Positions 1 to 11,300 of a stretch of DNA of 64,000 nucleotides are shown in pieces (positions within the stretch are counted from its first letter, which is position 1; each line of letters opens with the position of its first letter). Made by a program: the position numbers and the translations under genes. The stretch is from Gracilaria gracilis (taxonomy: Eukaryota > Rhodophyta > Florideophyceae > Gracilariales > Gracilariaceae), in assembly GCA_030374805.1 (NCBI GenBank), contig JARGSG010000241.1:186001-250000 (forward strand), in the 5' to 3' direction. The notes under the pieces were generated by a model that saw nothing but the letters and a program-made list of their open reading frames with translations, was not told the DNA's origin and did no database searches.

Positions 1-689
1 CTCTTCCTCTTCTTCTTCAGTCGACTCCCCACACCTTCTTTTCCCTCCTCTTCTCCCCCCATCTCCCTCACACTCCCCCGCCCACCCCGAGAACCAGGCG
101 TCACCGGCGACCCTTTACCTGCTCCCTCTCCCACCCCTACTTCCCCTCCCCTCACCATTTCCTTCAACTCCATCAGCAATTTGCACGCCCTCTCCACCTG
201 TCCCACTTGCTCCTCCAACATTTCAACCCTACCCTTCAGCCCCATGTTCTCTTTTCGTAGCCTCTCCATCTCCCTCCTCATGCACTCCAACATCCCGTTT
301 ACATGTTCTACAGCCCCCATCCCAGTCAACTTCATCCTCTTTCGAATCGTCGAAATCAATTCCATTGGCAAACCAACCTCCGACACACTTAGCACCACCC
401 CTCCCATGTCTGCCACCATCTCCGACAGCATGTCGTCGAAGTGCTCCTTTAAACTCCCCCCAAGCTTCCTCACCCTTTCTTTCATCTCCCCCATAAACCT
501 TCTCTCCGGTCCTCCTCCTCCATCCCCATCCCCATCACCTCCACCCCCTCCTCCATCCCCATTACCAACCCTCTGACTCACACAAACCCCCTCAGTACCC
601 CCTTTCTCCTCCCGCGGCGGCGTCTCTGGCACTTCCGTCCTATGAAGCAGAGCCATTAGCTCCTCGTCACCAACGTATCCATTCGACAT
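1..689 (-). CDS. Coiled-coil, glycine/aspartate-rich protein, partial (N-terminal part only)
   Basis: An open frame runs without a stop from an ATG at 689 down to base 1, so about 230 residues of the N-terminus are visible and the C-terminus lies outside the window. The N-terminus begins MSNGYVGDEELMALLHRTE. It is followed by a glycine/aspartate-rich low-complexity stretch (about residues 45-70), then a charged helical region with repeated leucines (pieces such as MERLRKENMGLKGRVEMLEE) that should form a coiled coil, then a basic tail rich in lysine. I recognise no enzymatic domain. The codon composition is GC-rich and purine-rich like the coiled-coil gene of the palindrome arms, and it may be the same kind of transposon-associated protein, but I see no direct sequence match. 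No function is assigned. Confidence 0.5.
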   Translation of the reverse strand, partial: MSNGYVGDEELMALLHRTEVPETPPREEKGGTEGVCVSQRVGNGDGGGGGGDGDGDGGGGPERRFMGEMKERVRKLGGSLKEHFDDMLSEMVADMGGVVLSVSEVGLPMELISTIRKRMKLTGMGAVEHVNGMLECMRREMERLRKENMGLKGRVEMLEEQVGQVERACKLLMELKEMVRGGEVGVGEGAGKGSPVTPGSRGGRGSVREMGGEEEGKEGVGSRLKKKRK

Positions 690-1202
690 CCCGAGAAAAG
701 ACGGCGTCCGGCGATAAACGACTTGAACAGGCCTGAGCGACTTACCATAACCCTCGTCCTTGCCACCCCTGATCACAGCCGTTACACTCGTGGCCACACA
801 CCCCTCTACTCCGCAGACCTATTTTTATCACAATTTTCTATACCTCAATTTCCCGCCATTCCGCAAAAACTCCATTTCTCCCGGATATTTCCATATTTTC
901 GTTTTTTCCTTTCCGTACCATCCCACAAAACCAATCCACAGCGCCCGTTCCTTAACTCCTTACCTTTTAATCTTCCCCTTTATACTTCATTTCGAAACAT
1001 CTCTTTTCATAAACACATTCATCAGTGCTAATCCCTTCATACCCACCTACCTCATTCTTTCAACTACTTAGTCATAAAAACTATCTTTTCCTCTGAAACC
1101 ACTTTATCGATGTATACATCGGCAACGCCGTTCTCTACTTAAGCATCTCTCCCTTCCTCTGCTGTACCACAATTTATCCTCACAGCATCCAACAAATTCG
1201 AC
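690..1202. other. Intergenic, upstream of the reductase-like gene
   Basis: This 0.5-kb stretch is pyrimidine-rich and AT-richer than its surroundings. I see no protein with family resemblance in it. It separates two divergent genes (minus to the left, plus to the right) and should hold both promoters. The only distinct element is the short perfect palindrome listed separately at 1108-1121. Confidence 0.5.
1108..1121. promoter_or_regulatory. 14-bp perfect palindrome upstream of the reductase-like gene
   Basis: CGATGTATACATCG is a perfect 14-bp palindrome 81 bp before the ATG at 1203. Position and symmetry suit a dimeric transcription-factor site. This rests on symmetry alone. Confidence 0.25.
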
Positions 1203-2039
1203 ATGATGACCTCACCTTCCTCTTCTCTCGGCTCCTCCCACACCCCAGCTGTTGTTGTATGCAGAGGCCGCATTGGCTCCATGCTTTACGACCACGGTAC
1301 CCCTCAAGATACCATTCTTTCACTCCAAGATTTCATAGCCGCACACAGCATTCCGCAAGGTCCCATTTTCTTCTGCGGCAGGAGCAACTTGTTGGAAACA
1401 GTAATTCGCTCCTGCCCTCCATCTCGCAGACAAGACTTGGTCTTCATTCAAAACGCCCACATTCTTCCCATTCTTTCAAAACATGGTCTTCATCACACCA
1501 CACGAGCAGTTCTTTACATCGCCGTACCAACTCTCGCTGCACCTCCACAGGATGGCGTCACCCCTCTTACTCCCAACGGCCTCATAACTGTCACCGGAAA
1601 ATGGGCTTTCGCACTAGCACAACGCTTCTTTAACGCAGGTCTCACTTGCAATATCGTTGAAGAAGACGCCTTCTCTAAATCCTACTACGAAAAGCTCGTC
1701 TGGATCTCTTCATTCAACCTAGTTGGTTCCTCCCTTGGCTTCATTACCATGCATGACGTGGCCACCCGCTACAATACCATAGTCTCAACGATAATGAAGG
1801 ACCTACTCGGCATAGTCTCCTCCAACGCAGCTATCTCCTACAATATCCCCTCCACAGTACAATCCCTCCTCGCCTACGGCAGCACTCTTACCTCCTTCAA
1901 CGCCTCATTCTCTGAGTACGAACTCAGAAATGCTTACTTCTACCTTTCCTACGAGGAAACCAAGAGAGCGGGCTTGGCTGACCCTGCCCCTTTTCACACC
2001 AACTATGTCAGTGTCCTTAGAAAAGACATTCTCTTTTAG
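1203..2039 (+). CDS. Ketopantoate-reductase-like (ApbA/PanE C-terminal-type) protein
   Basis: A complete 278-residue frame starts at a double Met (MMTSP) and ends with TAG. The N-terminal VVVCRGRIGSML segment sits where a Rossmann glycine motif is expected but is degenerate. VFIQNAHILPIL lies where family members have their conserved QNG-type segment. The GKWAFALAQRF, AFSKSYYEKLVWISSFNLVG and following helical region match the helical C-terminal domain (ApbA_C type) of algal and plant ketopantoate-reductase-like proteins, including the conserved Lys-Trp pair. True ketopantoate reductases use NADPH to make pantoate for coenzyme A. The weak cofactor motif leaves the activity of this branch open. 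It has no intron or interruption, unlike almost everything else here, so it is probably a live host gene, though it could be cargo of the adjacent element. Confidence 0.75.
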   Translation: MMTSPSSSLGSSHTPAVVVCRGRIGSMLYDHGTPQDTILSLQDFIAAHSIPQGPIFFCGRSNLLETVIRSCPPSRRQDLVFIQNAHILPILSKHGLHHTTRAVLYIAVPTLAAPPQDGVTPLTPNGLITVTGKWAFALAQRFFNAGLTCNIVEEDAFSKSYYEKLVWISSFNLVGSSLGFITMHDVATRYNTIVSTIMKDLLGIVSSNAAISYNIPSTVQSLLAYGSTLTSFNASFSEYELRNAYFYLSYEETKRAGLADPAPFHTNYVSVLRKDILF

Positions 2040-2243
2040 TTCCAGTACCACTTTGGTCTCATTTTGTAAAAAAGATATCTACGCATAATACTCTCTCTCC
2101 TTACCCCACGCTTTGTAACTCATTTTCTTTCTTCAACAATCCTTTTATGCTCACATTATATCAAAACATTCGTTCATTTCTCAGTACTAGTCAAGTCACC
2201 TCACTCTCACACACATAACACTACACGCCCTACATGTTTTATC

Positions 2244-5200
2244 TAGTCCTCCTCATAATCTATTATCATCGGTCCCTCTTCGTCGTCTCCATCCGTGTTA
2301 TCCGTCTTGTGGCGTTGTACCTCGTCATCTTCCTCTTCGTAATCCTCCTCTCCAACTTCCTCTTCCTCCATTTCAAAGTTGCTCACAGAACTTTCGTCCT
2401 CCTCCAGCTGGTCGTTCGGGTCTTCCCGTGTCCAAATTCCTCATCTAAGAATTTGGGCCGAAAAGCAGGCTGCCTGTGCACCGCATCATGGAGCTTGTAA
2501 CCCTCGGGCACAAAGTACATATGATACCTTAGACAATTCTCTTTCACCAGCGCATCCATGTACCCAGCCCCAGCATGAAACACATCACCCCTTACCATAA
2601 ACATGGAGTACGGTGGAACCCTGAACTTCTTTACAACCATCGTACGAGACAGCCTCTTCAAACTCTTGTCATCCGTCACATACATATTATGTGACCTCTC
2701 ACCCATATCATAAAAGAGCTCCCCCCGGACGCCATCATGAAGAATCCTGGAATCTCCCCATTGTTCTTCTCCACATTCGTCAACCCTCGGAAATCGGTGT
2801 GCAACACCTGCGTTGGGCATCTCTCCCCCGTACACAACACACATCCTCCTGTTTCCGGCGCATACATCCTCTTCTTCGCCCTACTGTTGTTACACAGACA
2901 AAAAGCGGCTGCTATCTGCCCAAACCTAGCATCCAACAACGCCCTCTTTCTCACCATCATCAAATTCTTATCATCCGATTCCATGGAATCCACAATCCAC
3001 TTCTTCGTGATAATGTATCGCCCAATGCCCTGCATCTTATCCCCCGCGTCCTTCCCATCTCCCATATTGATGATAGGGTTCCATCTCTTGCGGTTCTTCT
3101 CGAATTTGAGGTCCGGCTGTTTCAAGAAATCCTTGTGAAAGAATTCCAAAATACTCTCTGTCACATCTTCATCCAACACCATTCCCCTCTTCTTCGCCTC
3201 ATTTGACATGCCTTCTTCACTTCCAAATTCCTCCAGCACACAGAATCCTCTCTCCATCAACTCCATTCTCTTCGCGGCAAAATATTCTCGCGCGAGGTCA
3301 TCCCTCTCCATCGCCGCCATCCAAAGAACCTTTTCCTCCCCTTTCGGCTTTCCCTTCAACGGGAGCTTCACCCCAAGAACTGGTTCCTTCGTATTCCCCA
3401 GTTTCTCGTGCACATTCCGGGCTGCATGCCAGTACACCGCGTGATGCACCGCCCTCACATCCTCCAACGTTAAACGCCCCGCCCTATGCTGCTTTCGTAG
3501 GTGAAGCATATCCATCCACGGGTGCTGGTGTTTCACAGCATTCTTCCCTTCCGGCCACTCACTCGGCAGTGCAATCACCATATTCGTCCACGACATATCT
3601 GATCCCCCGGTGTACTCTCCAGCTCTCTTCATCCCCTTCGAGAGAACATCCGGATTGTTATCCTCAAAGCTACGCATTCCTCTTTCACCTTACCCCCCGG
3701 TTCATCCTCAACAAATCCACTATCCTTCTCACTACTATCACTCTCCTCCTCGCCCTCACTGGAAGACATCACATTGATTTTCTGCTTCTCAGAAAACTTC
3801 TTCAATGCAGTCCTCGTCATTTTCCTGGACAGGTTAACAACCTCCAAAGTTATGTCTACAGAAGATGTGTTCACCGTACCCTTCCTTTTTCGCTTCGGGG
3901 CAGGTTGCACATCATCTTCATCCTCTTCGTCAGTAAGCACCGCAGAAGTTCTCTTCCTCGTTTTCCTCTTCTTCCCGACAACCCGTCCAACCTCCTCTTC
4001 TCTCAAGCGACCAGGAACCCCCTTACGTCTTGTGCTACGTCTTAACACCAGTGGTTCCGGTTCAGGGCTTTCCACCACCATGGGATCGTTTTCCACCTTA
4101 CCAGATGAAGCCCTGGCCGTCCCCTCTGGTTCCATAACCTCTTCAATAACCTCCTCTACAACCTCCTCCCCTTTTGAACTTCGCAGCGGTACTTTATTGT
4201 GTTTTTCCAGCTTGTTACCTGCAGTCGTCACCCTCCTAGACACCATCCCGTCCCACAAACGCTTTGCTCCCGCGGGCTCCATTTTGGCTGTTTGCTTCCC
4301 GAGATATTCCAAGACAGATACCCCCTTTCCTCCAATCTTGAGAACCGTCTGCATCACTTCCTCAACTATCATCTTCTTCCCCTTGGCAGTCATGTCGCAA
4401 AGCTTAAACATACCAATTGCACACTGAAAGAAGTGCTTCCTCATATCCTCAAAACGGCCCGTCCTCCCTGCAGAGAACATTCTCAGTCGCACATGCCATT
4501 GCAAGCAACGGACGACAAAACGGAATTCTGCATCTGCGAGTCCCATAAGGAGGTCACTGGACACATGTGTGAACGTCAGCGGCGGCCCCTCCTCACACAC
4601 CTTTTCAAAGAATAGGAGAAGCCCCTCGCTTTGGACAAACTTCAGAGCCAGTGCCGCATAGCGATTCAAGTGACGCAAACTATAGTCCCCGATAACCCAC
4701 TTCTTTTCAACGGGCCCGCTATCTGTTTCGGCGTCACCTTCTTCACATCCACTCCTTCTTCGACAATGAAGTTTCCAACGAAGGACACCCTCCTGTGAAG
4801 CTTGTCTGCGAAAGACATCTTCAGAACATTGGAGCTCATCTCGTCCAGGAGATTTCCAAGTCCTAGCGCGTTATTCATGACCATCGGATTACCATCCTTC
4901 GTCCTCCATAACACAAAATTCAGAGACTTCATTATATCCTCCCACTTCCCTCCTTCCTTACGCAGGTCCTGTAACACAAGAAATCGGTGATATCCGTCTA
5001 TAAGGGTTACAGACAGCACAAGTCTCCCGTCAGCGATGTCATTCGCATCCTAATCGCCTACAAGTGTAACGGAAATTGAACCGGCGGAGGGAAGCCAACC
5101 AAAGTTGCGGCACTTCATCTTCGTGGCCTCCATGTGTGCCAGGTTCACACTGCGGACCGTCTTCTTCGGGATTTCAATCATATCGATATCCGTCGCCAAC

Positions 5201-6105
5201 CGCTGCTGAACATAGTCGGCGAGAGATATCTTCGGTAGCGGCAGCGTGGTTTCCACCTCATCTGACGGAACTCTATCTCCGTCATCGAACAAATCTCCCT
5301 TAGGTTCACCCAGGGAAGCCTTACTAGTCCCAATGACCTCCACAACATCGTCACCGGAGTCATCCACGATGTTAACCCTCTCAATTGCTCCCACTGGTTT
5401 CTACATCTCTCTAGAACCTCCTCGTCCTCCTCCTCTCGTTGGTGCAAACTAGAGTTTGACGGTTTTAGAGCAATGCTCAGCCGATTCTTTGACCTCCTCA
5501 ACTTCTTCACTCTCAGGCTGAGAGGTGGACGACTTCCCGGCCCCAGGGTGCGGAGTGAGGTGCGAAGTGGGACTCTGCGGTATCTCAATTGAGGCCATCA
5601 TCGACGTATCCCAGGCACACACCCCAGCCGAAAACAACTCGGCGAGCTTACTCTGGGGTTTCTCCAGACCTTGGAAACGGTAAGGGTACTTCGCGTCTAG
5701 ATGACTTGAAATATTCGTCCTCCAGATAACCACCAAATACTCACCCTCTAAGGCAGTGTCGCTTAGAAGATGGCCATGCAGCGAACGGCAGAGCCCCTTC
5801 CCGGTACCACCAGCAGGCCCCACGCCACGTACTTCCGCAGTACCAACTTCAACCCTGTTCTTGTCCTTTCCAAGGCTGATGAACAAAGACGCAGAATCGC
5901 CACCTTTTATCTTATGTGGCGCGGGAGTACTCGTCTTCTTCTTCATCGCGCGCGGTGTTCCCCGCTCGGAACGCGGTGTCGGCCCACGAGGCGTGGAGAG
6001 CTTCGCCTTTCCTCTTCCTCGCGTAAACGGCGCTATTTCTGACCCCTCGCTGTTCCTCTTCGATCGCGTCGACTCCCGCCCTCTTTTATGGTTCAGAGGC
6101 GCCAT
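2244..6105 (-). pseudogene. ParB-like and 2OG/Fe(II) dioxygenase cargo protein, left-arm copy (interrupted)
   Basis: Consecutive minus-strand frames form one gene starting at ATG 6105 (MAPLNHKRGRE). From the N-terminus there is a basic region, a 150-residue domain with GLCRSLHGHLLSDTALEGEY, an acidic linker, then a ParB/Srx-like segment near 4960-5030 (VTLIDGYHRFLVLQDL, compare the IDGHHR box of ParB). A helical region (4100-4680), a long basic/acidic linker with nuclear-type KRKRK clusters, and the dioxygenase domain (2420-3677) follow. The dioxygenase ligands are visible: HTD of QVLHTDF, the distal His in RGDVFHAGAGY, and Arg of NCLRYHMYF. An acidic tail ends at 2244. About six frame changes or stops break the copy, one at a run of six C near 2720 and one TAG at 5050, where the right arm reads TTG. 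Family knowledge: such dioxygenases oxidise substrates including modified DNA bases. Substrate here is unknown. It is divergent from the methyltransferase-SET gene. Confidence 0.6.
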
Positions 6106-6406
6106 GTTGGATACAAAGGGTTCAAACAATTCGAAACGCGGATCACGACCGTCGAGAATGCGCGCGAGAACGTATAGTGTACGTACCCTTCTCAATCACG
6201 TTCGTTGTCTTCACTTCCTGACCGAACACTGCGCCCGCTCAATATAGGATTGAACTCAAGGGTTTCCGTATTTCACGTTTTAGAAATCAATATCGCTTTA
6301 TTTAGAAAGTTTCATGATCGTCATAATTACTACGTACGTGTAACTATAGAATAAAGGCACCCAGTTTTGAAGGAAAAAAAAATGAATTGCGTCCGTTAAG
6401 TTTTCT

Positions 6407-6488
6407 GCTTGGACAGCGGTCCAGGGTGGTGTGGCGTTTCACCACGGCAGTGATGAAGCGCCACACCACCCCGAACCGCTGTCCAAGC
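6407..6488. repeat. 82-bp GC-rich hairpin (family A)
   Basis: The arms begin GCTTGGACAGCGGT and end ACCGCTGTCCAAGC around a loop of about 9 bases. The stem is about 36 bp with few mismatches. The mirror copy is 34368-34449. Confidence 0.85.
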
Positions 6489-6600
6489 GGAGTGGCCCAT
6501 GAAGTTGGACGACACCTCTGACGGCTGTCAATGCGCTGTGGCGGAAGAAGTTGGACCACACCCCGGACCACTGTCCACGCGAGAAAAAATGTAATTTTTC

Positions 6601-6674
6601 GGACAACGGTCCGGGGTGAAGTGGCGCTTCATCAGTGCCGTGATGAAGCGCCACTCCACCCCGGACCGCTGTCC
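6601..6674. repeat. 74-bp GC-rich hairpin (family A)
   Basis: The stem starts GGACAACGGTCCGGGGTG and closes with CACCCCGGACCGCTGTCC around a GTGCCG loop. It shares the ATGAAGCGCCAC stem sequence with the hairpin at 6407-6488. The mirror copy is 34182-34255. Confidence 0.85.
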
Positions 6675-7211
6675 ACGCGCCGCGGCCGATGAAGCTGGAC
6701 GACACCTCGGACCGCTTTTGACGACGGTTTTCACTTATGATTGTTTTATGAATATTTAAAGCCCTGCATCTTCTTATAATGACGGGAGAACGTAAGGGCG
6801 TCAAATCATATGACTGTCGTTCGGTGAGTTTTTTGGAAAGCAATAAAATTGCTCTTCATAAGCACGGAGAACAGTTTAGAACAGAAGTAGTTCGCAGCTT
6901 GTTGGTCATGTATAAAACAAAACAAATAATTCATCACATCGATATGGCAAAATATGCGCTATATCAGAAACTTTACATCCTATCAAATCGAAGAAGATAG
7001 TTCTCCCGACTACCTTTTCTAACTTTATATGATGTAGATTTTCCTGTAGCGCTTAAAGCCGTGACCGATAATGAATACCCCCTTTGCGACAACCACGAGC
7101 ATTATGTGGTTGTCGGAGAAGAAGAACTCATCACTGGCCACGACATTCTTCTAGTGACTATATTGGGGAATATTCTTCATCAGTGATTGAAATATCAGTA
7201 ATGGCAAAACA

Positions 7212-7243
7212 CGATTATATGAGTTGAACAACTCATGTAATCG
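7212..7243. repeat. 32-bp palindrome (family B)
   Basis: Near-perfect palindrome CGATTATATGAGTTG then its complement, lying within an 85-bp unit repeated directly at about 7355-7435. The mirror copy is 33610-33641. Confidence 0.85.
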
Positions 7244-7364
7244 TAATCCACCATCACCGGTAGCTCAACCACTTTCGATAGTTTGACCTAACGCAGTCCA
7301 ATCTAGTCGGTCTAATAAGTAACCACAGTCCAACAGTGATTGAGCTAGCTGTCAGAGCCAAAAC

Positions 7365-7396
7365 CGATTACATGAGTTGAACAACTCAAATAATCG
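7365..7396. repeat. 32-bp palindrome (family B, second copy)
   Basis: CGATTACATGAGTTG followed by a near-complementary half. It has the same core as 7212-7243 and is followed by the same type of flank (accatcac...gctcaa.cactt). The mirror copy is 33457-33488. Confidence 0.85.
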
Positions 7397-7631
7397 AACT
7401 CGACCATCACGGCCAGCTCAAGCACTTCCGAATGTTCTCAGTAAAGCAAGGATGCAGAAGCGGCATACATTGTGTCCGGCGCCTCTGGTTTGAATACGCA
7501 ATAGAATGGAAAATAGAAGAGTACGCCAGTTAGTACGATTCACAGAAAACGAACAAAATTGTGGAACGTACCTTGTGTGCCACTACTTCCGCACAACAGA
7601 ACAAGGACGGAAAAAGCACCCCCCTTATACA

Positions 7632-7712
7632 GTTTCCGGCGATCTTTTTTTCTTCTGTCACAACCGAAAGGATTACTTGGTTGTGACAGGAGAAGAAGAG
7701 ATCCCCGGAAAC
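7632..7712. repeat. 81-bp hairpin (family C)
   Basis: The left arm starts GTTTCCGGCGATC and includes CTTCTGTCACAACC. The right arm is GGTTGTGACAGGAGAAG through to GATCCCCGGAAAC. The stem is about 34 bp with a 13-base loop. A smaller relative with the core ACAACCAC/GTGGTTGT lies at 7088-7114. The mirror copy is 33141-33221. Confidence 0.85.
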
Positions 7713-7875
7713 CGTAACAGGGAGGTACAGAGCGTTGTGCTTACCGAGGCAGTTGGCAGGAGAGCGAAGGTGCTTAAGTACACGCGGCGTCACATTACAA
7801 ACAAGCGCCAGTCGCGAGGGGGCCGCTGTCCAGGTGGAAATTAATTTTGTTTTACTTTTTCTTCCACTGCGCATG

Positions 7876-7947
7876 GAAAGCGGACCAAACTCGAGTGGCA
7901 CTTTATCAGAGCCGTGATAGCGCGCCACTGCACCACGGACCGCTGTC
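7876..7947. repeat. 72-bp diverged GC-rich hairpin (family A relative)
   Basis: AAAGCGGACC ... CGAGTGGC pairs with GCGCCACTG ... GGACCGCTGTC around a GAGCCG loop. The loop and the GGACCGCTGTC end tie it to the hairpins at 6407 and 6601. The mirror copy is 32906-32977. Confidence 0.7.
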
Positions 7948-8325
7948 TGGAGAGCCGTGAGTTATAACTTCGCCTATACTTCTATATCTAAAAATTACCG
8001 CACCCCCCTCCCATCGCTGCCTTCTCTTATAACTGTTTATCACCGCATAGGCCCCACTAACATCGCCAGATTCCCTTCTACTCCTCTACTTTAGAGTTCT
8101 GGTACCGTTTTGGCGTCTGAACTCCTCCTTCACATCGCTAATTCCGCAGCCGTCTGCCATCCGCTCCCGTTTACCATCCGCACTCATCTTTCGCTCGCTG
8201 CCGTCTCTCGTCAGCTTCCGTCCGTTCGCCCTCGCCGTCCGCTGCCGACGTCAATCATCTGTTTTCTCACCAACGCTCCGGTTCTCTTTCCGTATTAATA
8301 ATACGGCCCCCCGTTATTGTTTAAA

Positions 8326-11300
8326 ATGGCTGCCGCAACCCCATCCAGGTCTAAGTCACCGTCATCGGCACCTCCGACATCCGACATGAAGGTTGGGAAA
8401 ATGTTCGGTTCTGGGGATGAGCTTCTCACCGCGTGTCTCGCCATCCGTGATCCCTATGCGTCGACAATGCGAGAGGAAGACGAATCTAGGAAAGTGGGAC
8501 ACAGGGAATTAGTTCAATTATATCATCAAGAATCGCATTGTCCTAGACGTTGCCAAGAAGTGCTTCTCTATCCTTCTCGGACCCACTCACCCGTCATACA
8601 GCGAAGATGAGGTCAAGGCTGTGTGCAGGAAGGGTTCGTAACTTCATCTTTATCTGTCGATGAAGTTGCTTGACGTCATGGACGGAGATAGAGACAGGCG
8701 TGTGAGGGATTTTTGGAATGCTTATACCCGAGTGGGTTTTCAAGGAATACCGAAGAATGTGACATTAACCGAATTCTTCAAGTCCATGAGTATAGCTCCC
8801 AGGCGTGTGGGCCGGATAGTTCTCCCTTTCGGTACGAGCATCGCCACACATTTCCAGAGAGTTCTCTTACTTTCCCTTATTCAAAAAGTATCTATGGAAA
8901 AGCGCCTTCGGTGCCATAAGAGGCGTAAGAGGGAGAAGAGATATTCCACCCGTTTTGGAAATGTGCAAATATCGCAGAATTTCCAAGCTCAGCGTGCGGG
9001 TTTTGGTGTGCAGCTGGTAACAAAGGCCTGGGATTTTTTCTCCCAATTTTTGGGATTCCCTAGCGCGGAGGTCATGGTTTTCCCTTTCCTACTGCTCTTG
9101 TACGACGACATAAAGTTTAAACCCATTGAAACGCGTTTCGAGGGGTTCCTGCAGAAGGCCGACCACCATTTCTTGCTACCAAGCAACACGCAAACTCTTC
9201 GGGAAGACGAAGTCCAACCGTGGGCATGGAATATTCCGGAGGACATTGATGTGGCCCTCTGAACGCTTGCGAAGGAGTTCTTTTCTGACCTGAACAAGAT
9301 TGTTGTGAACGGGCAGTTGTACACAATATCAGAACCTGGACGATGGCCCGTTCTAAAGACGTATCACAGAGACCCGTCAAGAGCGTTTGCTCAGAGATTT
9401 GATTGTTTCTATAAATTGCTTATGTCCTCCATTTTGGAGACAATAAGTCCTTTAAAATCAAAGAAACACTCAGGGTCCCTGATATACCTCTCACGCCGAT
9501 ATCGAAACCGGAGCCTGCAATCGAAATTCATGACGATGACGATGAGCAGTTGGAAAGGGGGAATCCTTCGGTGAGGAAACAAGGAGGGGATGAAGATGGC
9601 GGAAGTGGAATGGATGTAGTGGGGGAAAGTGGGAATGAAGATGGTGGTGAACAGTGGTCCGGCGCTGACATACAGCCTCCTCCTGTCATTTCCTCGTTGG
9701 ATGATAGAATGGCATTCCAACGTTGTGAAGTGGAGATGGAGAAATACTTTCGAATGTATAATTGCGGGTTCGAGAATATGGTGGAAACGGAAGAGACTCT
9801 GCGAAACAACGGAGTCTCTTCATTGGGGAAAGTTCAACTGGTTCTTATGAACCCAGCATACAACATAAGGGCCAATAAGAACCGGGAGAACAGTTGGTAC
9901 GATATGCTGAGCGCTGGGCATATGAAGAAGGCGGCGAAGCTTATATCAAGGCTGCTACGTCCAGGGGGTCATTTCGTTATCTTCTGTGCATTGGAACAGG
10001 TGAACCAGTGGACGAGGGTGCTTTCCCTTATTGGAGCAAAGGACGAGCAAGGGTTTCCGAGGCGATCGTTTGTTGTGGACCAGGTCCCAATTCATTTTAT
10101 ACGGTCGCAAGGCAACCCCATGCGAAACCCGGGACGCAGGTTCTGCTCCTTGTTCCCTGCCATGGAGTATGCGATACATGGTGTTTGAAGTGGCCTCGCT
10201 TATGCACAGCAGCATGCGATGGTGAACTATGAGAGCTTCCACTACGTGCAGTCGAGGTATCCAGGGTACCACAGTGTTATTGACCAGGTACCGCCCATGT
10301 CCAATGGGGAGACTCTTCAATGGAAAAAAAAGGAGGGTGGGGGCTACATTTTGCAAAAGGTGAGGTCGGAACAAAAATTTTGCGTGTTGTTGAAGGAGCA
10401 GATCAGCATATTTTCGCAGCCAGATGATACAGTGGTGGACTTGTTGTCCGGAACTTTTTTGACTGTGAAGGCAGGCATGGAGTTACAACGTCATCGGAAT
10501 TTCATTGGTTGTGAGCTCGACCCTGACTGTTTTGCGCATGCTAGGCATGCGGCCATTGTTCAGTTCGCGATGTGCATGCGCGAAAATGAGACGGGCATTC
10601 AAATTACGCAGGAGGTCCGAAACTCTGTGAATCGCGTGTTGGACTTATTTCCCAATTAGAACGCTCGTCCTTCACGATCATGCAAGGCCCCATCCGGCTT
10701 CCCACAGTATCAGAAGTTCCCACCGTATATTGCAGACTTCCTGGCATCGATGTGGCAGAAGGAGGGAATGGCCGTGATCCGCAGGCGCAAAGCGCTGCAT
10801 GAGTGGCCGAAAACGTTGCAAGGGAAGATGGGTCTCCTGGATTGGAACGCGATTTTGGCACTGGAGGCCACTATGTGTGGTTGTCGCATTGGAGAGTCTT
10901 CGATTCGTCACCATGATGCAGGAGTGGGAGTGTTTACCACGCGCCGTTTCATGAAGAACGAAGAGATATGTTTCTCCTACGGAACTCTAGTGTACCATGA
11001 CTTAACGAAGAGGAAAGAGGTACACAAGAAGTATGGGGAAGGGTTGCTGGGAGCCACCGCCGCACGTTTTCGAACTTATGCGATGGAGGTTAGCCTGCGA
11101 GGCGAGGTATTCCGGAAACTCCCGGAAAGGAGACGAGAAGTACCTACAATCCCTGTATGGATTGTTTCCCGCTCCATTTTCATTGGGTGGAACAATTAAC
11201 GACCCAAAATAAATGGAAGGGGATAAAGATAGGGATACAGAGGAGGATGGCTTGAAGCAGTGACGGACTGCCAATGTAGCGGTGAGTCGAACCCCAGGAA

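Larger units (their letters stand above)
6250..8325. promoter_or_regulatory. Divergent promoter hub with clustered hairpins, left arm
   Basis: About 2 kb without a convincing gene separates the minus-strand dioxygenase gene from the plus-strand methyltransferase-SET gene. It holds at least six strong palindromes in three sequence families: GC-rich hairpins sharing ATGAAGCGCCAC and CGGTCC cores (6407-6488, 6601-6674, and a diverged one at 7876-7947), AT-rich ones built on GAGTTGAACAACTC (7212-7243, 7365-7396), and CACAACC-type ones (7088-7114, 7632-7712). A small palindrome (8290-8306) lies 19 bp before the ATG. Direct repeats 6495-6532/6684-6722 and about 7201-7280/7355-7435 add to the order. 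The architecture is kept in the right arm (32528-34605). It may hold binding sites for a self-encoded regulator, or may be a nested fold-back transposon cluster. Confidence 0.55.

Noticed and set aside
181-576. Plus-strand Pro/Ser-rich frame
   Set aside because: It is a shadow of the minus-strand coiled-coil partial gene (1-689), which is open throughout and has a protein-like composition.
6779-7000. Small frame beginning MTGERKGVKSYDCRS within the hairpin hub, also in the right arm
   Set aside because: It is short and its N-terminus differs between arms by a frame change. It has no family resemblance and lies amid hairpins. I treat the area as regulatory.
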